Shown here in pieces: positions 7,013 to 12,400 of a stretch of DNA of 12,400 nucleotides. A model generated the notes under the pieces. It saw nothing but the letters and a program-made list of their open reading frames with translations. It searched no databases and was not told the DNA's origin. The number at the start of each line of letters is the position of its first letter. The first letter of the stretch is position 1. Both the position numbers and the translations under genes were made by a program. The DNA lies in contig JAVBSS010000057.1 in assembly GCA_031556525.1 (NCBI GenBank), positions 1 to 12,400 of the forward strand. Direction: 5' to 3'. The stretch comes from JAVBSN01 sp031556525. GTDB taxonomy: Bacteria; Bacillota; Clostridia; Lachnospirales; Lachnospiraceae.

Positions 7013-7450
7013 ATGAATAAGTACAACGACATGAACCTGCCTTTATATAATGTGGAAAATGAAGAGGCAGAAGCGTTAGCTATAGACAAAGATAACGAAT
7101 ATATGAAAAGTATGTATCCTAAGATAGCTAGAGAAATAGCAGGTTATGTAGAAGAAGAATGTGATAAGTTGGAATATGAAGGTAGTTCAATGTTTTCAGA
7201 ATATCCTGATAAATCTACAGTTATGGTAATGGCTCAGAACATATATAATAACGGAAATTGGAATAGAAGAAAAGATGGCTGTAGAGATCAAGACTGCCAT
7301 AATGGACATAGAAGACCAGTGCCACCACCATATGTACCAGATAGAGGGGGTATGGATAATCCGTTTTTATCATTAATAGAAGTTATGCTATGTAATGAGA
7401 TTAATTGTAGAAGAAACAGATATAATAGAAGAATGAGAAGATTTAGATAG
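7013..7450 (+). CDS. Small Arg-rich, putative spore-associated protein (145 aa)
   Basis: The ATG at 7013 is chosen because the SD AAGGAG (6994-6999) lies 13 bases upstream, a long but usable distance; an earlier ATG at 6986 lies inside the hairpin with no SD. There is no signal peptide or membrane span. Residues about 31-67 form an acidic helical block (MKSMYPKIAREIAGYVEEEC, then EYEGSSMFSEYPDK). Residues about 85-112 are low complexity with Asn, Arg, His and Pro and two Cys. Then comes FLSLIEVMLCNEINC, and an Arg-rich tail. I recall similar unnamed proteins with the YPxIA...YVEEECDxxEYEGS...EYPD pattern in spore-forming Lachnospiraceae and Clostridia. Together with the sigma-K/E-like promoter this suggests a spore coat or mother-cell protein. 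That function is inference. Confidence 0.8.
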   Translation: MNKYNDMNLPLYNVENEEAEALAIDKDNEYMKSMYPKIAREIAGYVEEECDKLEYEGSSMFSEYPDKSTVMVMAQNIYNNGNWNRRKDGCRDQDCHNGHRRPVPPPYVPDRGGMDNPFLSLIEVMLCNEINCRRNRYNRRMRRFR

Positions 7451-7476
7451 ATATAGAATGCAAAAGGAAAAAGAAC

Positions 7477-10002
7477 ATGAATAAGAAAAATTTTATTAAG
7501 GCAGTAGTGCTTATAGTGATATTTGTAGCGACTGTGTTGATAGTTAATAGGATAAATAACTCAGGAATTAATAACTTAGCGGCAGAGATGGAACAACCAA
7601 CATTGCCGCTAGTTTATGTTAAATACGAAGACAAGCTTATCAATTGTATGCATGGATATACAAGTGATATAGATATAACATTATTTAGGGAAACAATTAC
7701 TCCGATTGATAAAAACAAAACTGTTGAATTGTGGATAGATCAAAGTATTCAAAGTTTTGATAATATTTGTTATGAGCTTAGATTTATAAAGGATAATTCG
7801 CTTGTAGAAGAAGGAATCATCGAAGATATAGCAGAGGAAAATGGATATAAGAAAGCTGTGGTTACGTTTAGAATGGATGTGACGATAGGGCAAGAATATA
7901 TGCTAGTTATTAAGCTTCAAGAGGGCGATGTGAAATTAGCTAAATATTACACAAGAGTGTTATATGAGAAATCGATGCATACGGGAATTTTACTTAATAC
8001 AGTGGTTGATTTTAATAATAATATTTTTGATGGAACGAACACGTCTGCAGTTGGATCCAAATTAGAGCCAGATCCAAAAGGAAATAATTCGGATTTATCA
8101 TTAATTGATATACATTCAAATTATGAAACGGTAACATGGGCTGGATTATCCCCTATGAAAATAACTACGGCAATCCCTAGAATTGTGGAGATTGACAGTA
8201 ATTTTGCTTGTATAAATATGGACTATGTAATCATTTCAAATGTAGAGGCGAGTAAGACATATTTAGTAAAAGAAAGATATAGAGTTAGATGGGTTGATGA
8301 AGATACAATTTATTTAGTTGGATATGAAAGAGAACAAGAAGAACTATTTTTAACAAGTAATGTTGATATTTCAAATAATAGATTTAGAATAGGTATAGTG
8401 GATGATGAAGAATTCAAATATATCACTAGCGATAAAGAGAACAAGGTGGCATTTGTTCAAGGAGGTCAACTATGGTATTACAATTATTCAAAATCTTCAA
8501 TAGCTAAAGTGTTTGGATTCTGGCAAGATATATATACAGATGCTAGAACTATGTATAACCACCATGAAATAGATATTATTAATATGGATGATAGTGGCAA
8601 TATATTGTTTGATGTATATGGATATATGAATCGTGGTAATCATGAAGGAGAGATGGGAATAGCAATATACAGATTTGATTCTGCAAATAACAGAATTAGC
8701 GAATTGGCATTCTTAGCAAGCGATTTGCCTTATGATATGTTAGAGGAATATGCATCTAAATTGATTTATATGACAGGTGATAAATTATATTATACTATGA
8801 ATGACAGTATTTATTGTATGGATGTTAATACTAAAGAGATTGAAGAAATAGTATATAATGTGCCTAATGACGTAGTGGCAGTGTCGCCAAATAAAAATTA
8901 TGTTGCATATCCTAATGCTAGTACTCCGGAAGAAAGTACATCTATAACATTGTTAAATCTAGATACAAGGGAGACAACTATATTTGATGCAGATGTAAAT
9001 GCGTATATCAAGCCGCTGGGATTTGTAGATGGCGATCTTATATATGGAAAAGCAAATTCTGCAGATATATTTACTAGAAAAGATGGCGAAGTAATATTTC
9101 CAATGAATAGCATATATATTGTTGATGCTAATAAGAGTGTAGTGAAAGAATATAGTAAAACTGGTGGATATGTCTCGGATATAACAGTAAATGGTAATGT
9201 GATTTATCTAAATAGAATACGAAGAACAGTGGATGATTATGAGGAAATAGAATCTGATTTTATAAGTTATAAAGAAGATGTAAGTAAAAAGGTTTCTTTT
9301 ACATATAAATATTCGGAGACATACTATAATCAGTATTATATGGTGTTCCCAAGCAATATATATGTAAAGACAAAGCCTAGGTTAATTATTACTGAAGAGA
9401 GTTTGTTTAATGAGGCGAAGCAATTAGATCTAGATAGTAAGAAACAAAAAAATAGATATTATATGTATGCCGCAGGAAAATATCAAGGATCGTATTCTTC
9501 TTCGCAAAAGGCAATAAGAGAAGCTTATGATGTGTCTGGACTTGTAACAACAAATCAAGGGGAAATTATTTGGAGAAAGACCACATTAGATGATTATAAT
9601 TCAGTAGCTCAGAAAATAGGAATATATAATGTTGAATCGGCAGAGGATTCGCTTAAGGCTTGTATATATATGATGGCAAATTATGAAGGAATAGCTTTTG
9701 ATTTTTCTACAATGGAAGGCGAAAATGGCTTGGATATGATTACAAAATATGTGGGTAGGACAGGCGTTAATATGTCTGGAAATCTTATGGATGTTGGATT
9801 GTATTACCTATGTAATGATGTTCCGTTTATAGTTAAATATTCAGATAACACATATGTATTAGTTACAAGTTTTAATAGCAGTGCAGTAAGATATATTAAT
9901 CCGTTGGAGAGTGAAGATATAAGAGTTGATAGAGAAGAATTTGAAGAAAATATGGCAGCAGAGGGAAATGTAATGTACAGTTATGTACCAGCATATAGGT
10001 AA
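7477..10002 (+). CDS. Large membrane-anchored extracytoplasmic protein with degenerate C39-peptidase-like C-terminus (841 aa)
   Basis: It follows the small Arg-rich gene after 26 bases, with AAAAGGA (7462-7468) as ribosome binding site, and may share its transcript. Residues about 5-24 form one membrane helix (FIKAVVLIVIFVATVLIVN) without a cleavage motif or lipobox, so the remaining roughly 815 residues are predicted outside the membrane. Residues about 45-170 look beta-rich and Ig-like. About 280-560 contain repeated short strands such as NKVAFVQGGQLWYYN, DKLYYTMNDSIYCMD and SITLLNLDTRET, resembling a beta-propeller. About 655-705 include YYMYAAGKYQGSYSS. Residues about 705-838 resemble peptidase family C39, with MMANYEG, PFIVKYSDNTYVLVTSF and INPLES. 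Ser725 and Thr792 sit where the catalytic Cys and His would be, so this domain is probably inactive. No precise function can be assigned. Confidence 0.85.
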   Translation: MNKKNFIKAVVLIVIFVATVLIVNRINNSGINNLAAEMEQPTLPLVYVKYEDKLINCMHGYTSDIDITLFRETITPIDKNKTVELWIDQSIQSFDNICYELRFIKDNSLVEEGIIEDIAEENGYKKAVVTFRMDVTIGQEYMLVIKLQEGDVKLAKYYTRVLYEKSMHTGILLNTVVDFNNNIFDGTNTSAVGSKLEPDPKGNNSDLSLIDIHSNYETVTWAGLSPMKITTAIPRIVEIDSNFACINMDYVIISNVEASKTYLVKERYRVRWVDEDTIYLVGYEREQEELFLTSNVDISNNRFRIGIVDDEEFKYITSDKENKVAFVQGGQLWYYNYSKSSIAKVFGFWQDIYTDARTMYNHHEIDIINMDDSGNILFDVYGYMNRGNHEGEMGIAIYRFDSANNRISELAFLASDLPYDMLEEYASKLIYMTGDKLYYTMNDSIYCMDVNTKEIEEIVYNVPNDVVAVSPNKNYVAYPNASTPEESTSITLLNLDTRETTIFDADVNAYIKPLGFVDGDLIYGKANSADIFTRKDGEVIFPMNSIYIVDANKSVVKEYSKTGGYVSDITVNGNVIYLNRIRRTVDDYEEIESDFISYKEDVSKKVSFTYKYSETYYNQYYMVFPSNIYVKTKPRLIITEESLFNEAKQLDLDSKKQKNRYYMYAAGKYQGSYSSSQKAIREAYDVSGLVTTNQGEIIWRKTTLDDYNSVAQKIGIYNVESAEDSLKACIYMMANYEGIAFDFSTMEGENGLDMITKYVGRTGVNMSGNLMDVGLYYLCNDVPFIVKYSDNTYVLVTSFNSSAVRYINPLESEDIRVDREEFEENMAAEGNVMYSYVPAYR

Positions 10003-10020
10003 TAAGGAAATACCATAAAA

Positions 10021-10052
10021 ATAAGAGGGTGTGCGTTAGCACACCCTCTTAT
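10021..10052. terminator. Bidirectional intrinsic terminator between convergent genes
   Basis: ATAAGAGGGTGTGC (10021-10034) and its exact complement (10039-10052) form a 14-bp stem with a GTTA loop. On the - strand it is followed by TTTTTATGG, a good T-tract for the ferredoxin transcript. On the + strand the tail is weaker (CTATAAG), but the position just after the 841-residue gene suggests it serves both. Confidence 0.9.
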
Positions 10053-10060
10053 CTATAAGA

Positions 10061-10231
10061 CTACTCTTCTGAAATAGCACCAACTGGGCAAGTGCCAGCA
10101 CATGCGCCACATGAGATACAAGTATCTGCATCAATTTCAAATTTGCCGTCTCCTTCTGAAATAGCACCAACTGGACAAGAACCAGCACATGCGCCACAAG
10201 AAATACAAGAATCGCCAATAACAAAAGCCAT
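10061..10231 (-). CDS. 2[4Fe-4S] clostridial-type ferredoxin (56 aa)
   Basis: Two classical CxxCxxCxxxCP motifs are present: Cys9, 12, 15, 19 and Cys38, 41, 44, 48, each followed by PVGAISE. The protein begins MAFVIGDSCISCGACAGSCP and its length is normal for the family. AAGGAGG (10240-10246 on the complement) lies eight bases before the ATG. The coding frame is shorter than a competing - strand frame (10036-10239) that encodes an implausible Leu/Val-rich repeat; the ferredoxin is the real gene. It is a low-potential electron carrier in the cytoplasm. Lying just downstream of pflA, it could supply electrons to the activase's iron-sulfur cluster, though it has its own promoter and may serve other redox enzymes. 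Confidence 0.95.
   Translation of the reverse strand: MAFVIGDSCISCGACAGSCPVGAISEGDGKFEIDADTCISCGACAGTCPVGAISEE
10066..10209 (-). repeat. Near-identical DNA direct repeat encoding the two ferredoxin cluster motifs
   Basis: Bases 10066-10122 and 10153-10209 match at 52 of 57 positions (hand count), offset by 87 bases or 29 codons. Each copy spans one complete Cys motif plus the GAISE segment. Confidence 0.9.
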
Positions 10232-10276
10232 GATAACATCCTCCTTAAATTTTGCGTAATATATAAATATATGTCT

Positions 10277-10305
10277 ATTTTAATCGATTATATATATCAT
10301 ATCAA
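10277..10305 (-). promoter_or_regulatory. Promoter of the ferredoxin gene
   Basis: On the - strand TTGATA (complement of 10300-10305) and TAAAAT (complement of 10277-10282) are 17 bases apart. They lie about 45 bases upstream of the ferredoxin start, in a very A/T-rich gap after pflA. Confidence 0.6.
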
Positions 10306-10347
10306 GTGTTATTTGTAAAAAGATTGTTCTATAAAAAGTACAAACCA

Positions 10348-11109
10348 CTAATTTCCACTATTCATTTCTTTTCTTTTTCGTTTCATAGCTGTAAGAATTG
10401 TCTCTCTAGCTGCGAATGCATCATCATTAGTTAATGGACTAACGCCCTTTAGCGGATAGTCTAGGCCTAGATTTTCATACTTAACTATACCCATATCATG
10501 GTAAGGTAATACATCAACAACAGTTATATGTCTGAATTCTCCTAAGAAATAACCTAATCTATCAAGATACTCATCAACATAAGTGATCTCTGGAACTAAT
10601 ACGTGTCTAATCCATATAGTTTTGCCAATATCGTTGATATAACTAAGGAATTTAAAAATATTTGTATTAGGTTGTTTAACTAATTTTATGTGCTCATCAG
10701 GATCAATATGCTTGATATCTAACATAATTAAATCAGTAACCTTCATAAGCCTATCGAATTTGCTCATAATTTCAGGACTATCAGGGTTAAAAGTAATTCC
10801 GGAAGTATCTAGGCAAGTATGAACGCCTCTTCCGTGTGCTTCTTCAAATAATTCTATAAGAAAATCAATTTGTAATAATGGTTCGCCGCCAGTAGCAGTA
10901 ATGCCGCCACCTTTAAGAAATGGCTCGTATTTGAAATAGTCATCAACTAAATCTTTTGCTGTACGCATCTCACCGCCAGACAATTCCCAAGTGTCAGGAT
11001 TGTGGCAATAAGCACAACGCATAGGGCAACCTTTAAAAAATACTACGTATCTAATACCTGGACCATCAACGGTACCAAATGTTTCTATTGAATGAATTCT
11101 TCCTTCCAT
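10348..11109 (-). CDS. pflA: Pyruvate formate-lyase-activating enzyme (radical SAM)
   Basis: Uses S-adenosylmethionine and a reduced [4Fe-4S] cluster to abstract hydrogen from the glycyl-radical residue of PFL. The protein starts MEGRIHSIETFGTVDGPGIR, a family hallmark. The radical SAM motif CPMRCAYC places Cys28, Cys32 and Cys35 on the cluster. The GGE motif (TGGEP, 73-77) contacts SAM. LDIKH and the C-terminal VLPYHDMGIVKYENLG are also typical. At 253 residues it is close to E. coli PflA (246). AAAGGAG (complement of 11116-11122) lies six bases before the ATG. It has its own promoter and lies downstream of the split PFL genes, separated by a terminator region. If the radical domain is a separate protein, its substrate here would be the 79-residue polypeptide, docked on the PFL core or perhaps free. 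Confidence 0.96.
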   Translation of the reverse strand: MEGRIHSIETFGTVDGPGIRYVVFFKGCPMRCAYCHNPDTWELSGGEMRTAKDLVDDYFKYEPFLKGGGITATGGEPLLQIDFLIELFEEAHGRGVHTCLDTSGITFNPDSPEIMSKFDRLMKVTDLIMLDIKHIDPDEHIKLVKQPNTNIFKFLSYINDIGKTIWIRHVLVPEITYVDEYLDRLGYFLGEFRHITVVDVLPYHDMGIVKYENLGLDYPLKGVSPLTNDDAFAARETILTAMKRKRKEMNSGN

Positions 11110-11130
11110 AATAAGCTCCTTTAAGATAAA

Positions 11131-11148
11131 ATAAGGACAAGTCCTTAT
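11131..11148. promoter_or_regulatory. Inverted repeat at the pflA transcription start, candidate operator
   Basis: ATAAGGAC-AA-GTCCTTAT has perfect 8-bp arms. It lies six bases downstream of the pflA -10, covering the expected start site and early leader. It could be a repressor site or a short 5' hairpin. It does not resemble the Rex site (TTGTTAA-n4-TTAACAA). Confidence 0.5.
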
Positions 11149-11153
11149 ATATT

Positions 11154-11182
11154 ATTATAGACCAATATAGGATATTTAACAA
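11154..11182 (-). promoter_or_regulatory. Sigma-A promoter of pflA
   Basis: On the - strand TTGTTA (complement of 11177-11182) and a perfect TATAAT (complement of 11154-11159) are 17 bases apart. A small inverted repeat TAACA-AA-TGTTA (11177-11188) overlaps the -35. Confidence 0.7.
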
Positions 11183-11269
11183 ATGTTATAGTAGAATAAT
11201 TTGTATGCAAATATGAAAGTAATTGATTGATGAAAACATTAGCTAATAAGCGTATTGTTAATTAAAATA

Positions 11270-11316
11270 AGAAGTCCCATACTCCTTACCGTATAGGTAG
11301 TGAGTATGGGACTTCT
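11270..11316 (-). terminator. Terminator of the split PFL operon
   Basis: AGAAGTCCCATACTC (11270-11284) and GAGTATGGGACTTCT (11302-11316) form a perfect 15-bp stem. An inner TACC/GGTA stem closes a five-base loop. On the - strand a T-rich tail, TATTTTAATT, follows. It lies about 100 bases after the stop of the glycyl-radical gene and before the pflA promoter. This hairpin and two others fill most of the 306-base gap 11110-11415. Confidence 0.8.
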
Positions 11317-11326
11317 ATATTATATC

Positions 11327-11341
11327 ATAAGCAAAGCTTAT
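11327..11341. other. Small hairpin, second of three in the pfl-pflA gap
   Basis: ATAAGC (11327-11332) and GCTTAT (11336-11341) are exact complements around an AAA loop. It lies between the main terminator and the G/C-rich hairpin; no function is apparent. Confidence 0.5.
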
Positions 11342-11348
11342 AATCACA

Positions 11349-11400
11349 TTCGCCGGTCATTGTGTGAGAGCACGCTCTCACAAGTTCCCTTGCGCTCGTT
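11349..11400. other. G/C-rich island with a tight 9-bp hairpin, possible dispersed repeat
   Basis: Bases 11351-11400 are 29 of 50 G/C by hand count, well above the surrounding DNA. Inside, TGTGAGAGC (11363-11371) and GCTCTCACA (11374-11382) pair around a two-base loop. It directly follows the glycyl-radical gene on the - strand and has no T-tract. It is not coding in any clear frame. It may be a REP-like intergenic repeat or an mRNA 3' stabiliser. Confidence 0.5.
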
Positions 11401-11415
11401 ATATAATAACTTTAA

Positions 11416-11655
11416 TTAAATTGTTTGGTGGAAAGTACGAGATATAACATCGTTTTGTTGTTCAGCAGTTAATTTAATAAAGTTAACAGCGTATCCAGAT
11501 ACACGAATTGTTAATTGTGGGTAATTCTCTGGATGAGCTTGAGCATCTAATAAAGTTTCTTTAGTGAATACGTTAACGTTTAAGTGGTGACCACCTTTTG
11601 TTACATATCCGTCTAACATTGATACTAAGTTGTCTACTTGTTGATTACTTGGCAT
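11416..11655 (-). CDS. Stand-alone glycyl-radical domain of pyruvate formate-lyase (79 aa)
   Basis: The whole protein matches the last part of normal PFL: VDNLVSMLDGYVTKGGHHLN, then LLDAQAHPENYPQLT, the radical loop IRVSGYAVNF with Gly54 as the predicted radical site, and EQQNDVISRTFHQTI at the C-terminus. AGGAGG (complement of 11665-11670), nine bases before its ATG, shows it is translated on its own. It is preceded in frame by two TAA stops, so it is not fused to the upstream 70-residue protein. The resemblance to E. coli GrcA (YfiD) is functional as well as sequence-based: GrcA is a free spare part that replaces a damaged PFL radical domain. Here, however, the core gene next door lacks any radical domain, so this protein should be an essential subunit rather than a spare. 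Confidence 0.93.
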   Translation of the reverse strand: MPSNQQVDNLVSMLDGYVTKGGHHLNVNVFTKETLLDAQAHPENYPQLTIRVSGYAVNFIKLTAEQQNDVISRTFHQTI

Positions 11656-11682
11656 AATACTTAACCTCCTATATTATTTATA

Positions 11683-11895
11683 TTAATCTTGTTCACGGCC
11701 TTCGTCGATGCCCTCGTGTAATGTAGGAATACTACATGCGAGATCACCTTTGGCGCAATCTGTACAACCCATTGTTTCTACAGACTTACCGTCTTGGTTC
11801 TCATCAACAGAAACGTTAATGTGACCAACACCTGAGCCTACCATATTGTCTAACATTGAAACTATGTCATCTACATTGCTAAGTTTATCATTCAT
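11683..11895 (-). CDS. Small radical-domain-like protein with a CxxC...C cluster in place of the glycyl loop (70 aa)
   Basis: Its residues 8-30 (VDDIVSMLDNMVGSGVGHIN and on) match residues 7-29 of the glycyl-radical protein at 13 of 23 positions by hand alignment. After that the sequence differs: no RVSGYA loop is present, and instead there is GCTDCAKGDLAC (Cys44, Cys47, Cys54) and an acidic tail. AAAGGA lies nine bases before the ATG, and the gene starts 20 bases after the core PFL stop. This is a separate, conserved-looking small gene rather than a frameshifted remnant, since it starts and ends cleanly. Possible roles are a metal- or thiol-bearing regulatory or assembly subunit that occupies the radical-domain site, or a degenerate duplicate. 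I do not know a described family for it. Confidence 0.8.
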   Translation of the reverse strand: MNDKLSNVDDIVSMLDNMVGSGVGHINVSVDENQDGKSVETMGCTDCAKGDLACSIPTLHEGIDEGREQD

Positions 11896-11915
11896 TGAAT
11901 CATATCCTTTACTAA

Positions 11916-12400
11916 TTAGTCGATGTCAATAGTGTCTCCAGCAAATACTTTATCCTCTTTACCAAGAGCACCTGGAATGATAGAGAAAGTATTTGAAATA
12001 CCATCTTGTGAATCCATGAATGGAAGCTTAGCTACTGAAGATAAAGAAGCTAAAGCACCGTTAGTATCTCTCTTATGCATTGGGTTAGCACCTGGAGCTA
12101 AAGGCTCGCCATATTTTCTACCATCTGGAGTATTACCAGTGTTCTTACCGTAAGTTACGTTTGAAGTGATTGTAAGAACTGACATTGAAGGGAAACCATT
12201 TCTGTATACATGGTTCTTTCTGATCATGTTCATGAATGTAGAAACAAGCTCTACAGCAATATCATCAACTCTATCATCGTTGTTACCATATTTAGGGAAA
12301 TCGCCCTCTGTCTCATAATCAACTACTAAACCGTCTTCGTCTCTGATAGCTTTAACCTTAGCATATTTGATAGCTGAAAGTGAATCTGCAACAACAGATA
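11916..12400 (-). CDS. pflB: Pyruvate formate-lyase core chain, C-terminal 160 residues, ending before the glycyl-radical domain
   Basis: PFL converts pyruvate and CoA to acetyl-CoA and formate in anaerobic fermentation. The visible part begins SVVADSLSAIKYAKVKAIRD and continues with FPKYGNNDDRVDDIAVELV, TITSNVTYGKNTGNTPDGR, LAPGANPMHKRDTNGALASL, VAKLPFMDSQDGIS and FSIIPGALGKED. These align closely with the E. coli enzyme as I remember it. In a normal PFL the chain would go on to the NLVxLLDGY segment and the RVSGYA loop. Here it stops with TAA at 11916-11918 after KVFAGDTIDID. The 5' end and the paired active-site cysteines (Cys418-Cys419 in E. coli) lie outside the window. Codons use more C-ending forms than neighbouring genes, consistent with high expression. 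Confidence 0.94.
   Translation of the reverse strand, partial: SVVADSLSAIKYAKVKAIRDEDGLVVDYETEGDFPKYGNNDDRVDDIAVELVSTFMNMIRKNHVYRNGFPSMSVLTITSNVTYGKNTGNTPDGRKYGEPLAPGANPMHKRDTNGALASLSSVAKLPFMDSQDGISNTFSIIPGALGKEDKVFAGDTIDID

Noticed and set aside
10036..10239. 67-codon - strand frame encoding a Leu/Val-rich repeated protein
   Set aside because: It is the wrong frame over the ferredoxin gene. The ferredoxin frame has two complete Cys motifs and a proper ribosome binding site; the hydrophobic repeat simply reflects the duplicated DNA.
11416..11895. The two small PFL-related genes as one gene broken by a point mutation
   Set aside because: Two in-frame TAA stops and a strong AGGAGG separate them, and both carry the same N-terminal segment, so they are parallel domains and not halves of one protein.
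11923..12153. 76-codon + strand frame
   Set aside because: It lies entirely antisense to the well-conserved PFL core coding sequence and has no ribosome binding site.

Overview
The window reads as chromosome from an AT-rich, anaerobic, probably endospore-forming Firmicute of the Lachnospirales/Clostridia type. The grounds are the A/T-rich codons, strong AGGAGG-like ribosome binding sites, the dnaX-ebfC-recR cluster, a clostridial 2[4Fe-4S] ferredoxin, a pyruvate formate-lyase (PFL) system, and a putative spore-associated gene behind a sigma-K/E-like promoter. The genus cannot be fixed from the sequence.

Layout. (1) 1-2116, + strand, accessory DNA: the 3' end of a gene entering from the left, whose coding sequence includes eight perfect 12-bp repeats (Ile-Asn-Asp-Pro) before a winged helix-turn-helix. 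Two unrecognised genes follow; the second is built from an internally duplicated two-part module plus a third domain. (2) 2160-5806, + strand, core operon: flavodoxin/SCP2 fusion, dnaX, ebfC and recR, tightly packed behind one good promoter. (3) 5816-10002, + strand: a phosphofructokinase with its own promoter; a small Arg-rich protein preceded by a long hairpin that covers its Shine-Dalgarno and contains a sporulation-type promoter; and a large membrane-anchored protein with a degenerate peptidase-C39-like C-terminus. A perfect 14-bp hairpin closes this block and the opposing one. (4) 12400-10061, - strand, fermentation block: the PFL core chain (enters from the right), a 70-residue Cys-containing protein, a 79-residue stand-alone glycyl-radical domain, a terminator region, the PFL-activating enzyme, and a 56-residue ferredoxin that a longest-ORF search misses.

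The most notable content is the PFL locus. The catalytic chain ends exactly where the C-terminal glycyl-radical domain would begin. That domain is a separate gene with its own strong ribosome binding site. Between them lies a second small gene whose N-terminus resembles the radical domain but which carries a CxxC...C cluster instead of the RVSGYA radical loop. With the activase and a ferredoxin next door, this looks like a three-part, split PFL that needs assembly in trans. The second notable item is the hairpin/promoter arrangement before the small Arg-rich gene. It could make translation depend on which promoter made the transcript.
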